DNA of 64,000 nt from RHKX01 sp041393495 (GTDB lineage: Bacteria > Actinomycetota > Thermoleophilia > Solirubrobacterales > 70-9), in NCBI GenBank assembly GCA_041393495.1, contig JAWKKA010000014.1, positions 44,674-108,673 of the forward strand, in the 5' to 3' direction. The translations under genes were made by a program, and so were the position numbers. Under the pieces are notes generated by a model, which ran no database searches, was not told the DNA's origin, and saw only the letters and a program-made list of their open reading frames with translations. Below are positions 45,340 to 53,475 of the stretch, piece after piece (the first letter of the stretch is position 1; each line of letters begins with the position of its first letter).

Positions 45340-46248
45340 GTGCGGATCCTCGTTACCGGGGCGAGCGGCACGATCGGCACCGCGGTCTGCGACGCGCTGC
45401 TCGCCCGCGGCGACGAGGTGGCCGGCCTCTCCCGCGACCCGCAGCGGGCCCGGCGGGGCAACCCGCGCGTCGGCTGGCACGCCTGGAGCCCGGAGCTCGA
45501 GCGGCCTCCCGAGGAGGCGTTCGAAGGCGTCGACGGCGTCGTCAACCTCGTCGGCGAGCCGATCGACCAGCGCTGGACCGCGGAGGCCAAGCGACGGATC
45601 CGCGCGAGCCGGATCACCGCGACCCGCAACCTCGCCGCGGCGATGCTGGCGGCGCCCCGCCCGCCCGCCGTCCTCGTCAGCCAGTCGGCGGTCGGATACT
45701 ACGGCGACCGCGGCGACCAGCTCGTCGACGAGTCGACGCCGGCCGGCTCGAGCTTCGACGCCCGGGTCTGCGTGGACTGGGAGGCGGCCGCCGCGACCGT
45801 GAGCGCCGGCGATGTCCGGCTCGCGATCATGCGGACCGGCCTGCTGCTGACGAAAGGCGCCGGCCTGCTCGGCGAGCTGCTGCTCCCGTTCCGGCTCGGC
45901 CTCGGCGGCCCGATCGCCGGTGGCCGCAGCTACATGCCCTGGATCAGCCTCGCCGACGAGATCGGGATGTTCCTGTGGGCGCTCGACACCGGGTCCGTCT
46001 CGGGCGTCTACAACGCTACCGCCCCGAACCCGGTCACCAACCGCGAGTTCGCGAAGGCGCTCGGCAGAGCGCTGCATCGGCCGGCGCTGGTGCCGGTCCC
46101 GAAGCTCGCGCTCAAGCTCCGGCTCGGCGGCGAGCTCGGCGAGGTCGCGGCCGGTGGCCAGCGGGCTCTGCCCCGGCGGGCGCTGGACCAGGGCTACCCG
46201 TTCCGGTTCGCGGACATCGACTCGGCGCTCGCCGACGCGCTCGCGTAG
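45340..46248 (+). CDS. TIGR01777-type NAD-dependent epimerase-like protein
   Basis: A 302-residue extended SDR. It starts MRILVTGASGTIGTAVCDAL and carries GVVNLVGEPI and SASQ-type SQSAVGYYGDRGD, YMPWISLADEIGMFLWAL and YNATAPNPVTN, the signature of the YfcH/TIGR01777 family. The family's substrate is not established. It starts 10 bases after the malic enzyme stop and is likely co-transcribed. Confidence 0.92.
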   Translation: MRILVTGASGTIGTAVCDALLARGDEVAGLSRDPQRARRGNPRVGWHAWSPELERPPEEAFEGVDGVVNLVGEPIDQRWTAEAKRRIRASRITATRNLAAAMLAAPRPPAVLVSQSAVGYYGDRGDQLVDESTPAGSSFDARVCVDWEAAAATVSAGDVRLAIMRTGLLLTKGAGLLGELLLPFRLGLGGPIAGGRSYMPWISLADEIGMFLWALDTGSVSGVYNATAPNPVTNREFAKALGRALHRPALVPVPKLALKLRLGGELGEVAAGGQRALPRRALDQGYPFRFADIDSALADALA

Positions 46249-46253
46249 CCGCC

Positions 46254-47378
46254 TCAGGGAACTGCGAGCGGCTCTGGCGCCGGCCGCAGCCGGCCGCCGG
46301 CCGACGCGTAGGCGCCGACGCGGTCGAGCGTGGTGTCGCCGACCTCGTCGATCGAATAGGTCCCGAGGATCGACTGACGAGCACCGGTCGCGAAGAACGC
46401 GTCGATCACCGACCGCCGGTCGAGCGGGTCGCCGGCGCGGTCGATCGCGTCGAGGACGACCGCCATCGCCTCGTAGCCGTAGGCGGCGAATCGCCCCGGC
46501 GCCCGGCCGTAGCGGGAGCGGAACCGCGTCGCGAAGTCGCCGTCGGGAAGCTGCGACGGCGCCTGCGGCCCGGAGACGAGCCGCGCGCCGGGCGGCAGCG
46601 TGGTCGCCGGCGGTGAGCCCTCGATCTGCGCGTCGGCGCCGTACACGGGGCCGCCCGCCACCGTGACGAACGCGGGCCGCGGCGCGACCACGTAGACGGC
46701 CCCGGCCGCCCCGGCCGCGGCGAGCGCCGGCCCGCCGGCCACCGACTCGAAGCCGTCGCGGAGCGCCGCGCCATAAGCGCCTCCGCCGATCGCGCGGACG
46801 CGATCGATCCCGCGATCTGCGATCGCCGCGGCCGCCGCCGCCGCCTGGGCGGTGTCGCTCGGCACGACGCGCCCGAAAGTCCGCGAGCCGCTCGGCTGCG
46901 CCTCGGCGGGGATCTGGTCGCTGCCCGGCGCCGACCGGGTCAGATCGACGGCCGACGCGCCCGCCGAGACCTGCAGCAGGTCGGCCTCGTTGGTGATCGG
47001 CAGCGACGTCCGCGTCGTTGCCGAGTCGAGCTCGCCGATGTAGGCGATCGCCGCGGAGTCCTCCGTCGCCGTCCGCGCGTTCGCGGCCGCCCGGACGGCG
47101 CTCGCCCCGGCGGCGTCGGCGTCGTCGAGCACCTGCAGCTCGACGCCGACGTCGCCCGCCTCCCCGCCGGCGTCGGCGAGCGCCAGCCGGGCGCCGTCGG
47201 CGGCGTCACGGCCGTCGCGGCCGTCGCCGGCGGCGGGACCGCTCAGCGGCGCGCTCAGGTAGACGGTCAGCGCGGCTTCATCGACGCCTCCTCCGCAGCC
47301 GGCGAGCAGCGCCGCGCCGAGCAGCAGCGCCGCGATCAGCGCCCCGGGTCCGTGCAGGGTGAGCGACGAAATCCTCAC
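46254..47378 (-). CDS. periplasmic-binding-type lipoprotein (branched-chain amino acid ABC type)
   Basis: A 374-residue exported lipoprotein. A signal peptide ends in LLAGCGGG (Cys about 28). The mature part has the type I periplasmic-binding fold of LivJ/Peripla_BP_6: VYLSAPLSGPAA, ANARTATEDSAAIAYIGELDS, SLPITNEADLLQVSA and YGYEAMAVVLDAIDRAGD. No permease or ATPase genes are adjacent, so it is an orphan and may be a sensor or receptor. Its GTG start lies inside the palindromic element at 47361-47403. Confidence 0.85.
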   Translation of the reverse strand: MRISSLTLHGPGALIAALLLGAALLAGCGGGVDEAALTVYLSAPLSGPAAGDGRDGRDAADGARLALADAGGEAGDVGVELQVLDDADAAGASAVRAAANARTATEDSAAIAYIGELDSATTRTSLPITNEADLLQVSAGASAVDLTRSAPGSDQIPAEAQPSGSRTFGRVVPSDTAQAAAAAAAIADRGIDRVRAIGGGAYGAALRDGFESVAGGPALAAAGAAGAVYVVAPRPAFVTVAGGPVYGADAQIEGSPPATTLPPGARLVSGPQAPSQLPDGDFATRFRSRYGRAPGRFAAYGYEAMAVVLDAIDRAGDPLDRRSVIDAFFATGARQSILGTYSIDEVGDTTLDRVGAYASAGGRLRPAPEPLAVP

Positions 47379-47403
47379 AACTATTGGTGATTATTCGTCG
47401 CTC
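47361..47403. repeat. nested palindromic element, copy B
   Basis: Outer arms GAGCGACGAA and TTCGTCGCTC (47361-47370, 47394-47403) pair over 10 bp; an inner CTCACAA / TTGGTGA pair encloses a 3-base loop. The first 40 bases match copy A (22497-22536) at 31 positions. It supplies both the TAA stop (47391-47393) of the upstream DCC-like gene and the GTG start (47376-47378) of the lipoprotein gene. Confidence 0.82.
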
Positions 47404-47699
47404 GCGGGAGGCTGAACGGACCTCGTCCGTGCCGGGACCGTCCCGCCGGGCAGCAGGCGGGCCAGCGCCGGGACGGCGTCGGGACCCGAGATCACGATCC
47501 CGCCCGGAGTGAGGAGGTGGAAGGACCCGAGCTGCCGATCGGCCGGGACCGCGCCGAGCAGCCGCCGGCCCTCCTCGCTCTGGATCGCGACCGGGCGCAG
47601 CCGCCGATCGCGGTCGAGCGCCAGCGCGGCCCGGACGGCGAGCCGGCAGTGGCCGCACTCGCCGTCGTCGAGCAGGGCGTGGTCGCAGCGGAACTGCAT
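47391..47699 (-). CDS. DCC (DUF393)-like thiol-disulfide oxidoreductase
   Basis: A 102-residue protein resembling the DCC family: a DDGECGHCRLAVRAALALDR start with a CGHC redox pair at residues 15-18, RLRPVAIQSEEGRRLLGAVP, then FHLLTPGGIVISGPDAVPALARLLPGG. Family members usually have DGxCPxC; the change to GHC is a deviation. It is upstream of the orphan lipoprotein and divergent from pfk by 49 bases. A role in thiol transfer is likely, partner unknown. Confidence 0.7.
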   Translation of the reverse strand: MQFRCDHALLDDGECGHCRLAVRAALALDRDRRLRPVAIQSEEGRRLLGAVPADRQLGSFHLLTPGGIVISGPDAVPALARLLPGGTVPARTRSVQPPASDE

Positions 47700-47748
47700 C
47701 GCCGCGGATTATCGCCTGCCGTACCCGGCCGGCAGATAGGGTCCGCCA

Positions 47749-48783
47749 ATGCGGATCGGGATGCTCACCGCCGGCGGCGACTGCCCGGGGCTGAACGCCG
47801 TGATCCGGGCGATCGCGCGCTCGGCGATCGCCGGCGACGACGAGCCGGTCGGGATCATGCGCGGCTACCGGGGCCTCGCCTACAGCGACTACATGGCCCT
47901 CGACGCCCGCACCGTCGCCGGGATCCTGCCGCTCGGCGGGACGATCCTGCGGACCTCGAGCTTCGAGCCGCACACCGAGAACGCCGTCGAGCGGATCGCC
48001 TGGGCATTCGAGCGCGACGGGCTCGACGCGGTCGTCGCGATCGGTGGCGAGCACACGATGGAGATCACGCGACGCCTCCACGACGAGGAGGGCCTGCCGC
48101 TGATCGGCGTGCCGAAGACGATCGACAACGACATCGTCGGCACCGACTTCACGTTCGGCTTCGACACCGCCGTCCACGTCGTCATGGAGGCGATCGACCG
48201 GCTGCACACGACCGCCCAGTCGCACGACCGCGTGATGGTGGTCGAGGTGATGGGCCGCAACGCCGGCTGGATCGCCCTCTACGGCGGGCTCGCCGGCGGC
48301 GCCGACGGGATCCTGATCCCCGAGGTCGACACGACCTGCGAGGAGCTCGCGGAGGCGATCGTCGGCCGCCACGAGCGCGGCAAGGACTTCTCGATCATCG
48401 TCGTCGCCGAGGGCGCCAACCTCGCCTTCGCGGGCGGCGAGGTCCGCCACGTCCGGATCACCGCCGAGACCGACGAGTACGGCTACGAGCGGCTCGGCGG
48501 GATCGGCGCGGCGCTCAGCAAGGAGCTCGAGCGGATGACCGGCTTCGAGACCCGCAACGTCGTCCTCGGCCACATCCAGCGCGGCGGCACCCCGACCGCG
48601 CACGACCGGGTGCTCGCGACCCGCTACGGCGCCAAGGCCTACGAGCTCGCCGAGCGGGGCGAGTTCGGGCGGATGGTCGCCCTCCAGGGCAACGCGATCG
48701 GCTCCGTCCCGCTGGCCGAGGTCCGCGGCATCAAGACCGTCGACCTCGAGCTGCTCGGGATCGCCAGGCGCTTCTTCACCTGA
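47749..48783 (+). CDS. pfkA: 6-phosphofructokinase (ATP or PPi dependence unclear)
   Basis: A 344-residue phosphofructokinase-A family enzyme of glycolysis. GGDCPGLNAVIR is at residues 9-20, VPKTIDNDI with the catalytic Asp at about 121-129, and VEVMGRNAGWIAL follows. Two positions set phosphoryl donor use: the first, Gly in ATP enzymes and Asp in PPi enzymes, is His102 here (GGEHT); the second, Gly or Lys, is Lys123. Lys at the second site occurs in both actinobacterial ATP- and PPi-enzymes, so the donor cannot be called. The His is unusual. Confidence 0.92.
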   Translation: MRIGMLTAGGDCPGLNAVIRAIARSAIAGDDEPVGIMRGYRGLAYSDYMALDARTVAGILPLGGTILRTSSFEPHTENAVERIAWAFERDGLDAVVAIGGEHTMEITRRLHDEEGLPLIGVPKTIDNDIVGTDFTFGFDTAVHVVMEAIDRLHTTAQSHDRVMVVEVMGRNAGWIALYGGLAGGADGILIPEVDTTCEELAEAIVGRHERGKDFSIIVVAEGANLAFAGGEVRHVRITAETDEYGYERLGGIGAALSKELERMTGFETRNVVLGHIQRGGTPTAHDRVLATRYGAKAYELAERGEFGRMVALQGNAIGSVPLAEVRGIKTVDLELLGIARRFFT

Positions 48784-48797
48784 CCGGAAGTCGGCCG

Positions 48798-48974
48798 CTA
48801 CAGCTTCGCGGCGGGGCCGCGCAGCCACTCGATCAGCGGATGCCAGGCGTGGACCACGGCGCCGATGAAGAGGATCGCGAGGAAGATCAGCGCCGAGACG
48901 GCGCCGCCGAGATCGAGCGCGAAGCCGATCATGAACGCGAACAGCGCCGTGGCGAGGAATCCGAGCAGCAGCAT
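48798..48974 (-). CDS. small two-helix membrane protein
   Basis: A 58-residue protein found between pfk and trpA. It begins MLLLGFLATALFAFMIGFAL, has a second helix ALIFLAILFIGAVVHAW, and ends IEWLRGPAAKL. It resembles small membrane proteins of the DUF5670 kind in size but no family is assigned. The ATG is 12 bases after the trpA stop, so it is probably the last gene of the trp transcript. Confidence 0.65.
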   Translation of the reverse strand: MLLLGFLATALFAFMIGFALDLGGAVSALIFLAILFIGAVVHAWHPLIEWLRGPAAKL

Positions 48975-48985
48975 CGGCGGGGAAT

Positions 48986-49786
48986 CTACAGGGCCGCCCG
49001 GGCGTCCGCCAGGAAGGCGGAGACGGCATTGACGGCGTCGTCGCGGTCGGCTGCGTCGGCGACGGCGCGGACGAGCCTGCTGCCGACGATGACGCCGTCG
49101 GCGACCTTCCCCACCGCCGCCGCCTGCGCCGGCGTCCCGATCCCGAAGCCGACCGCCGCCGGCGCATCGGAGGCCCGCCTGACCGCGGCGACGATCTCGC
49201 CGAGCTCGGGAGGAAGCTCGCTCCGCTCGCCGGTGACGCCGGTCAGCGAGACGACGTAGGTGAACCCGACCGCGGCGGCGGCGATCTCGCGGAGCCGCTG
49301 CGGAGGCGTCGTCGGCGCGACGAAGCCGACCGGCGCCAGGCCCCGTTCGAGCAGGGCGGCGGCGACGGAGGGATCCTCACCGCGGGGCAGGTCGGGGACG
49401 ATCGCTCCGGCGGCGCCGGCGGCGGCGAGCGCCGCGGCGAACCGCTCGGCGCCGAGCGTCAGGACGACGTTCGCGTAGACCATCGGCACCACCGGGACCC
49501 GGTCGGCGACCCGCCGGCAGAGCCCGAGGACCGCCTCGAAGCCCGCCCCCGCAGCGAGCGCCGCCGTTGCCGCGGCGTGGATGACGGGGCCGTCGGCGAG
49601 CGGGTCGGAGTAGGGGACCCCGAGCTCGATCAGGTCGGCGCCGCATTCGACGTAGGCGTCGATGACCGCCGCCGACGTGTCCATGTCCGGAAAGCCGCCC
49701 ATCAGATACGGCATCAGCGCCGCCCGGCCCTCGCCCCGCGCCGCCGCGAACGCCGCCGCGATCCGCTCGATGCCGCTCTCAGCCAT
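48986..49786 (-). CDS. trpA: tryptophan synthase alpha subunit
   Basis: A 266-residue TIM-barrel lyase that splits indole-glycerol phosphate and channels indole to TrpB. LMPYLMGGFPDMD (catalytic Glu/Asp region), LIELGVPYSDPLADGPVIHAA and VGFGIGTPAQ with the phosphate-binding glycines are all in place. Its start overlaps the trpB stop by 8 bases. Confidence 0.95.
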   Translation of the reverse strand: MAESGIERIAAAFAAARGEGRAALMPYLMGGFPDMDTSAAVIDAYVECGADLIELGVPYSDPLADGPVIHAAATAALAAGAGFEAVLGLCRRVADRVPVVPMVYANVVLTLGAERFAAALAAAGAAGAIVPDLPRGEDPSVAAALLERGLAPVGFVAPTTPPQRLREIAAAAVGFTYVVSLTGVTGERSELPPELGEIVAAVRRASDAPAAVGFGIGTPAQAAAVGKVADGVIVGSRLVRAVADAADRDDAVNAVSAFLADARAAL

Positions 49787-50969
49787 CGTCGCCCAACCGC
49801 TTCAGTCCCGCGAGCGCCTCGGCGAGGTCCTTGTCGCCGCGTCCCGACAACGTCAGCACGTCGATCCCGTCGAGCGGCTCACGACCGGGGCCGAGCAGCC
49901 AGGCGACCGCGTGGGCGCTCTCGAGCGCCGGCACGATCCCCTCGGCCCGGGCGAGGTCGCGGAACGCGCGCAGCGCTTCATCGTCGGTCGCCGCCACGTA
50001 GCGGGCCCGGCCGCTGTCGCGGAGCATCGCGTGCTCGGGGCCGACCCCGGGGTAGTCGAGGCCGGCCGAGATCGAGTGCGCCTCGAGGATCTGGCCCTCC
50101 TCGTCGGCGAGGACCGAGGAGAGCGCGCCGTGCAGGACCCCGGTCCGCCCGGCGAGGAGCGAGGCGCCGTGGCGCCCGGCGGAGTCGAGCCCCTCCCCCG
50201 CCGCCTCGACGCCGATCAGCTCGACCTCGGCGTCGCCGACGAAGGGGACGAAGCTGCCGATCGCGTTCGAGCCGCCGCCGACGCAGGCGATCACCCGGTC
50301 GGGGAGCCGGCCGGTGACGGCGAGGACCTGCTCGCGGGCCTCGTCGCCGATCACCCGCTGCAGGTCGCGCACGAGCGCCGGGTACGGGGCCGGGCCGACC
50401 GCGGAGCCGATGATGTAGTGGCTGTCGGCGACGTTGGCGACCCAGTCGCGGATCGCGGCGCTGACCGCCTCCTTGAGCGTCCGGGCGCCGGCCCCGACCG
50501 GCTCGACGGCGGCGCCGAGCAGCTCCATCCGCTCGACGTTCGGCCGCTGGCGGCGCATGTCCTCGGTGCCCATGTAGACGACGCACTCGAGCCCGAGCAG
50601 CGCGCAGGCGGTCGCCGTCGCGACGCCGTGCTGGCCGGCACCGGTCTCGGCGATGATCCGCGCCTTGCCCATCCGCTTCGCCAGCAGCGCCTGCCCGACC
50701 GCGTTGTTGATCTTGTGGGCGCCGGTGTGGGCGAGGTCCTCGCGCTTCAGATAGACGGTCCTGCCGACCCGCTCGGAGAGCCGTGCCGCCCGGTACAGCG
50801 GCGTCGGCCGGCCGACGAAGTCGCGCAGCAGCGCGTCGAGCTCGGCCCCGGAGCCGGGGTCGGCGCGCGCCTGCTCCCAGGCCGCGGTCAGCTCGTCGAG
50901 CGCCGCGATCAGGACCTCGGGCACGTAGCGACCCCCGTAGGGGCCGAACCGTGACTCGACCGCGGTCAC
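49779..50969 (-). CDS. trpB: tryptophan synthase beta subunit
   Basis: A 396-residue PLP enzyme joining indole and serine. FGPYGGRYVPE opens the protein; KREDLAHTGAHKINNAVGQ carries the PLP Lys at about 87; ETGAGQHGVATAT, GGGSNAIG (phosphate loop) and LSGRGDKD are conserved. GTG at 50969 overlaps the trpF stop by 4 bases; the longer open frame upstream is a shadow of trpF. Confidence 0.95.
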   Translation of the reverse strand: MTAVESRFGPYGGRYVPEVLIAALDELTAAWEQARADPGSGAELDALLRDFVGRPTPLYRAARLSERVGRTVYLKREDLAHTGAHKINNAVGQALLAKRMGKARIIAETGAGQHGVATATACALLGLECVVYMGTEDMRRQRPNVERMELLGAAVEPVGAGARTLKEAVSAAIRDWVANVADSHYIIGSAVGPAPYPALVRDLQRVIGDEAREQVLAVTGRLPDRVIACVGGGSNAIGSFVPFVGDAEVELIGVEAAGEGLDSAGRHGASLLAGRTGVLHGALSSVLADEEGQILEAHSISAGLDYPGVGPEHAMLRDSGRARYVAATDDEALRAFRDLARAEGIVPALESAHAVAWLLGPGREPLDGIDVLTLSGRGDKDLAEALAGLKRLGDDG

Positions 50970-51670
50970 TCGCCCGGCCGCCCGTGCGCGACCGCCCGCC
51001 GCGCGCGCTCGACCGCGCGGCGACGCTCGCGCTCGGCCGCCTGCGCCTCGCCGGCGCGGCCGGCCGCCGCCATGAACGACGCGATCCGCCCGTGGTCTTT
51101 GACCCCGGGGGAGCGCTCGACGCCGCTGCAGACGTCGACCGCCCAGGGATTCGCCGCGGCGACCGCCGCGGCGACGTTGTCGGCGTCCAGCCCCCCGGCG
51201 AGGATCGCGGGGACGCCGCCGCGGCGGCCGCGGACGAGCTCCCAGTCGAAGCTGGCGCCGGTGCCGCCGGGCAGGCCGGGGCGGTAGGCGTCGAACAGGT
51301 GAAAGTCGGTCCGGTAGGCGCGCGCCGCGGTGATCTCGGCGGGCGAGCGGACCCGGAAGGCCTTGATGACCCTGCAACCGGTCCGCCGGTGGACCTCGGC
51401 GCAGTAGCTCGGGCCCTCCTCGCCGTGGAGCTGCACGAGGGTGAGCCGCGCGCGTTCGGCGGCATCGACGATCTCATCGAGGTGGGCGTTGACGAAGACC
51501 CCGGCGACCTCGCAGCGCCGCTTCAGCGCCGCGCCGACCTCCTCGGCGACCGCCGCGTCGATCAACCGGGGCGAGTCAGGCGAGTGGTTGAGCCCGACCG
51601 CCCAGGCGCCGGCCGACACGGCGACCTCCGCGTCGGCGAGCGTGGTGATTCCGCAGATCTTGACCTTCAC
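50966..51670 (-). CDS. trpF: phosphoribosylanthranilate isomerase
   Basis: A 234-residue TIM-barrel isomerase. KICGITTLADAEVAV holds the catalytic Cys, VQLHGEEGP and ILAGGLDADNV follow, and VDVCSGVERSPGVKDH carries the catalytic Asp and phosphate loop. It is about 30 residues longer than usual because of a Glu/Arg/Ala-rich C-terminal helix (after IASFMAAAGR). It is separated from trpC by the VOC and htrA genes. Confidence 0.92.
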   Translation of the reverse strand: MKVKICGITTLADAEVAVSAGAWAVGLNHSPDSPRLIDAAVAEEVGAALKRRCEVAGVFVNAHLDEIVDAAERARLTLVQLHGEEGPSYCAEVHRRTGCRVIKAFRVRSPAEITAARAYRTDFHLFDAYRPGLPGGTGASFDWELVRGRRGGVPAILAGGLDADNVAAAVAAANPWAVDVCSGVERSPGVKDHGRIASFMAAAGRAGEAQAAERERRRAVERARRAVAHGRPGE

Positions 51671-51692
51671 AGGTCAAAGATCGCACACGTGC

Positions 51693-52142
51693 TCAGTCGT
51701 CGCGGACGCCGGGGCGCGGGTGGTCGGCCGCCCACTTGCGATCGCAGACCATCTCGATCCGGAAGCCGTCCGGGTCGAATACGAAGAAGCAGTAGTAGTC
51801 CTCGTCGAGCTCGGCGTATAGCTCGTGCGGCGGTGAGTCGACGTCGACGCCCGCCGCGACGCACCGCTCGTAGGCCTCGTCGACCTCCTCGCGGGTGTCG
51901 ACGTCGAAGGCCATGTGCTCGAGGCCGACGTCGTAGTGGCGGTAGATCCCGCCGTCGGCGGGCCGTAGCCCGAGCAGGGAGTCGCCGAACTCGAGGTAGA
52001 TGATCTGCTCGGTGCCGCGGTAGCTGGGGATCCGGATGAACTCGTTCAGGCCGAGCGGGCCGAGCAGCATCCGGTAGAAGGCGAGCGAGCCATCGACGTC
52101 GGCGACGGCCAGATCGACGTGCTGGATTCCCCGTCCCGGCAC
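51693..52142 (-). CDS. VOC (glyoxalase/dioxygenase-like) protein
   Basis: A 149-residue vicinal-oxygen-chelate protein. GIQHVDLAVADVDGSLAFYR gives the first metal His, LEHMAFDVDTREEVDE the second, and YYCFFVFDPDGFRIEMVCD the Glu, the pattern of metal-dependent lyases or isomerases. Substrate unknown. It sits between htrA and trpF within the trp block with short gaps, though a metabolic link to tryptophan is unproven. Confidence 0.85.
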   Translation of the reverse strand: MPGRGIQHVDLAVADVDGSLAFYRMLLGPLGLNEFIRIPSYRGTEQIIYLEFGDSLLGLRPADGGIYRHYDVGLEHMAFDVDTREEVDEAYERCVAAGVDVDSPPHELYAELDEDYYCFFVFDPDGFRIEMVCDRKWAADHPRPGVRDD

Positions 52143-52179
52143 GGGGTGATCCTATCCGTGGCCGGGGAATCCAGGGCGC

Positions 52180-53373
52180 TCAGCCCTGGACCGAGTTCGG
52201 TCGATCGCCGAGCTTGACGGTGATCTCGTGGCTGGAGCCGTCCCTGAGCACCGTCAGCGTGATCGAGTCGCCCGGCTGCTTCGCGTTGACGGCGGCGATC
52301 AGGTCGTCCATCCCGCTGATCTGCTTGCCGTCGATCGCGGTGATCACGTCGCCGCCGGCCTTCATCTGCGCGCCGTCGATCGCGACCGTCGCGCTGCCGG
52401 ACTGCAGCCCGGCGTCCGCGGCCGGACCGTCCGGCGTGACCTTCTCGACGACCACGCCCTCGTCGACGTCGAGGTTCAGGACCTTGGCCAGCGCCGGGGT
52501 CAGGTCGGTGCCCTCGATCCCGAGGTAGGCGTGCTCGACCGAGCCACCGTCGATGATCTGCTCGGCGACGCTCTTCGCGGTGTCGATCGGGACCGCGAAG
52601 CCGATCCCGACCGAGCCGTTGCTTCCGGACCCGGTCGCGATCTGCGAGTTGATGCCGATCACGCGACCAGCGGCGTCGATCAGCGGGCCGCCGGAGTTGC
52701 CGGGGTTGATCGCCGCATCGGTCTGGATGACGTTCGAGATCGTGAAGCCGTTCGGGGCGCTGATCTGACGCTGCAGCGCCGAGATGATGCCCGAGGTGAC
52801 GGTGCGGTCGAGCCCGTAGGGGTTGCCGATCGCGATCGCGCCGTCGCCGACCCTGACCGAGTCGGAGTCGCCGAGCGGCAGCGGCTTGGCGTCGACCTGG
52901 CCGGGATCGACGGAGAGGACCGCGATGTCGGTCGAGTCGTCGACGCCGAGGACCTTCGCCGGCAGCGGGTCGCCGTCGCCGAACTTGACCGTGATCGACT
53001 TGGCGCCGTCGACCACGTGGGCGTTGGTGAGGACGTGGCCGTCGGAGTCGATCAGGATCCCCGAGCCGGTCGCGGTGCCGCCGCCGGACGGACCTCCGAA
53101 CGGCGTCGCCGCCATCGTCTGCTTCTCCTGCGCCTCGATGAAGGCGACCCCCTGGGCATCGTCCTGGTAGACCTGCCCGACCGTCCGGCCGGTGCCCGAG
53201 GCGGGCTCGGTCCGGGGCAGGATCGGGGCCGAGGCGGTCGCCGTCGAGCCCGGGGAGTTGTCGACCGAGATCAGGCCGGTGGCGATGGCGACGAACCCGA
53301 GAGCGACGGCGACGATGCCGCCGAGCAGGGCCGAGCCGAAGGAGCTGCGCAGGAAGGTTCTGGTTCGGGTCAT
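52180..53373 (-). CDS. HtrA/DegP-type serine protease with PDZ domain
   Basis: A 397-residue membrane-anchored protease. One N-terminal helix (about 15-37) and a Ser/Thr-rich linker lead to a trypsin-like domain with TNAHVV (His), DIAVL (Asp) and NPGNSGGPLID (Ser, about 190-200), then one PDZ domain (HAYLGIEGTDLTP to the end). It degrades misfolded envelope proteins. Three 11-bp direct repeats lie just upstream, suggesting control by an OmpR-type stress regulator. It interrupts the trp genes. Confidence 0.92.
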   Translation of the reverse strand: MTRTRTFLRSSFGSALLGGIVAVALGFVAIATGLISVDNSPGSTATASAPILPRTEPASGTGRTVGQVYQDDAQGVAFIEAQEKQTMAATPFGGPSGGGTATGSGILIDSDGHVLTNAHVVDGAKSITVKFGDGDPLPAKVLGVDDSTDIAVLSVDPGQVDAKPLPLGDSDSVRVGDGAIAIGNPYGLDRTVTSGIISALQRQISAPNGFTISNVIQTDAAINPGNSGGPLIDAAGRVIGINSQIATGSGSNGSVGIGFAVPIDTAKSVAEQIIDGGSVEHAYLGIEGTDLTPALAKVLNLDVDEGVVVEKVTPDGPAADAGLQSGSATVAIDGAQMKAGGDVITAIDGKQISGMDDLIAAVNAKQPGDSITLTVLRDGSSHEITVKLGDRPNSVQG

Positions 53374-53402
53374 GAGCGCCCATGCTCCGGCCCGACGCTC
53401 AG

Positions 53403-53435
53403 CGGTCGCTGAACCGCTGCTGAAGGGCCGCTAAG
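53403..53435. promoter_or_regulatory. three contiguous 11-bp direct repeats upstream of htrA
   Basis: Read on the - strand the block is CTTAGCGGCCC, TTCAGCAGCGG, TTCAGCGACCG (+ strand 53425-53435, 53414-53424, 53403-53413). The consensus is YTYAGC followed by five less conserved bases at an exact 11-bp period, the spacing used by OmpR/PhoB-family regulators. It ends 30 bases upstream of the htrA ATG. Confidence 0.6.
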
Positions 53436-53475
53436 AATTCCCGTAGCTGCAGCTAAAAAGGACGCGCCGGCGGGA

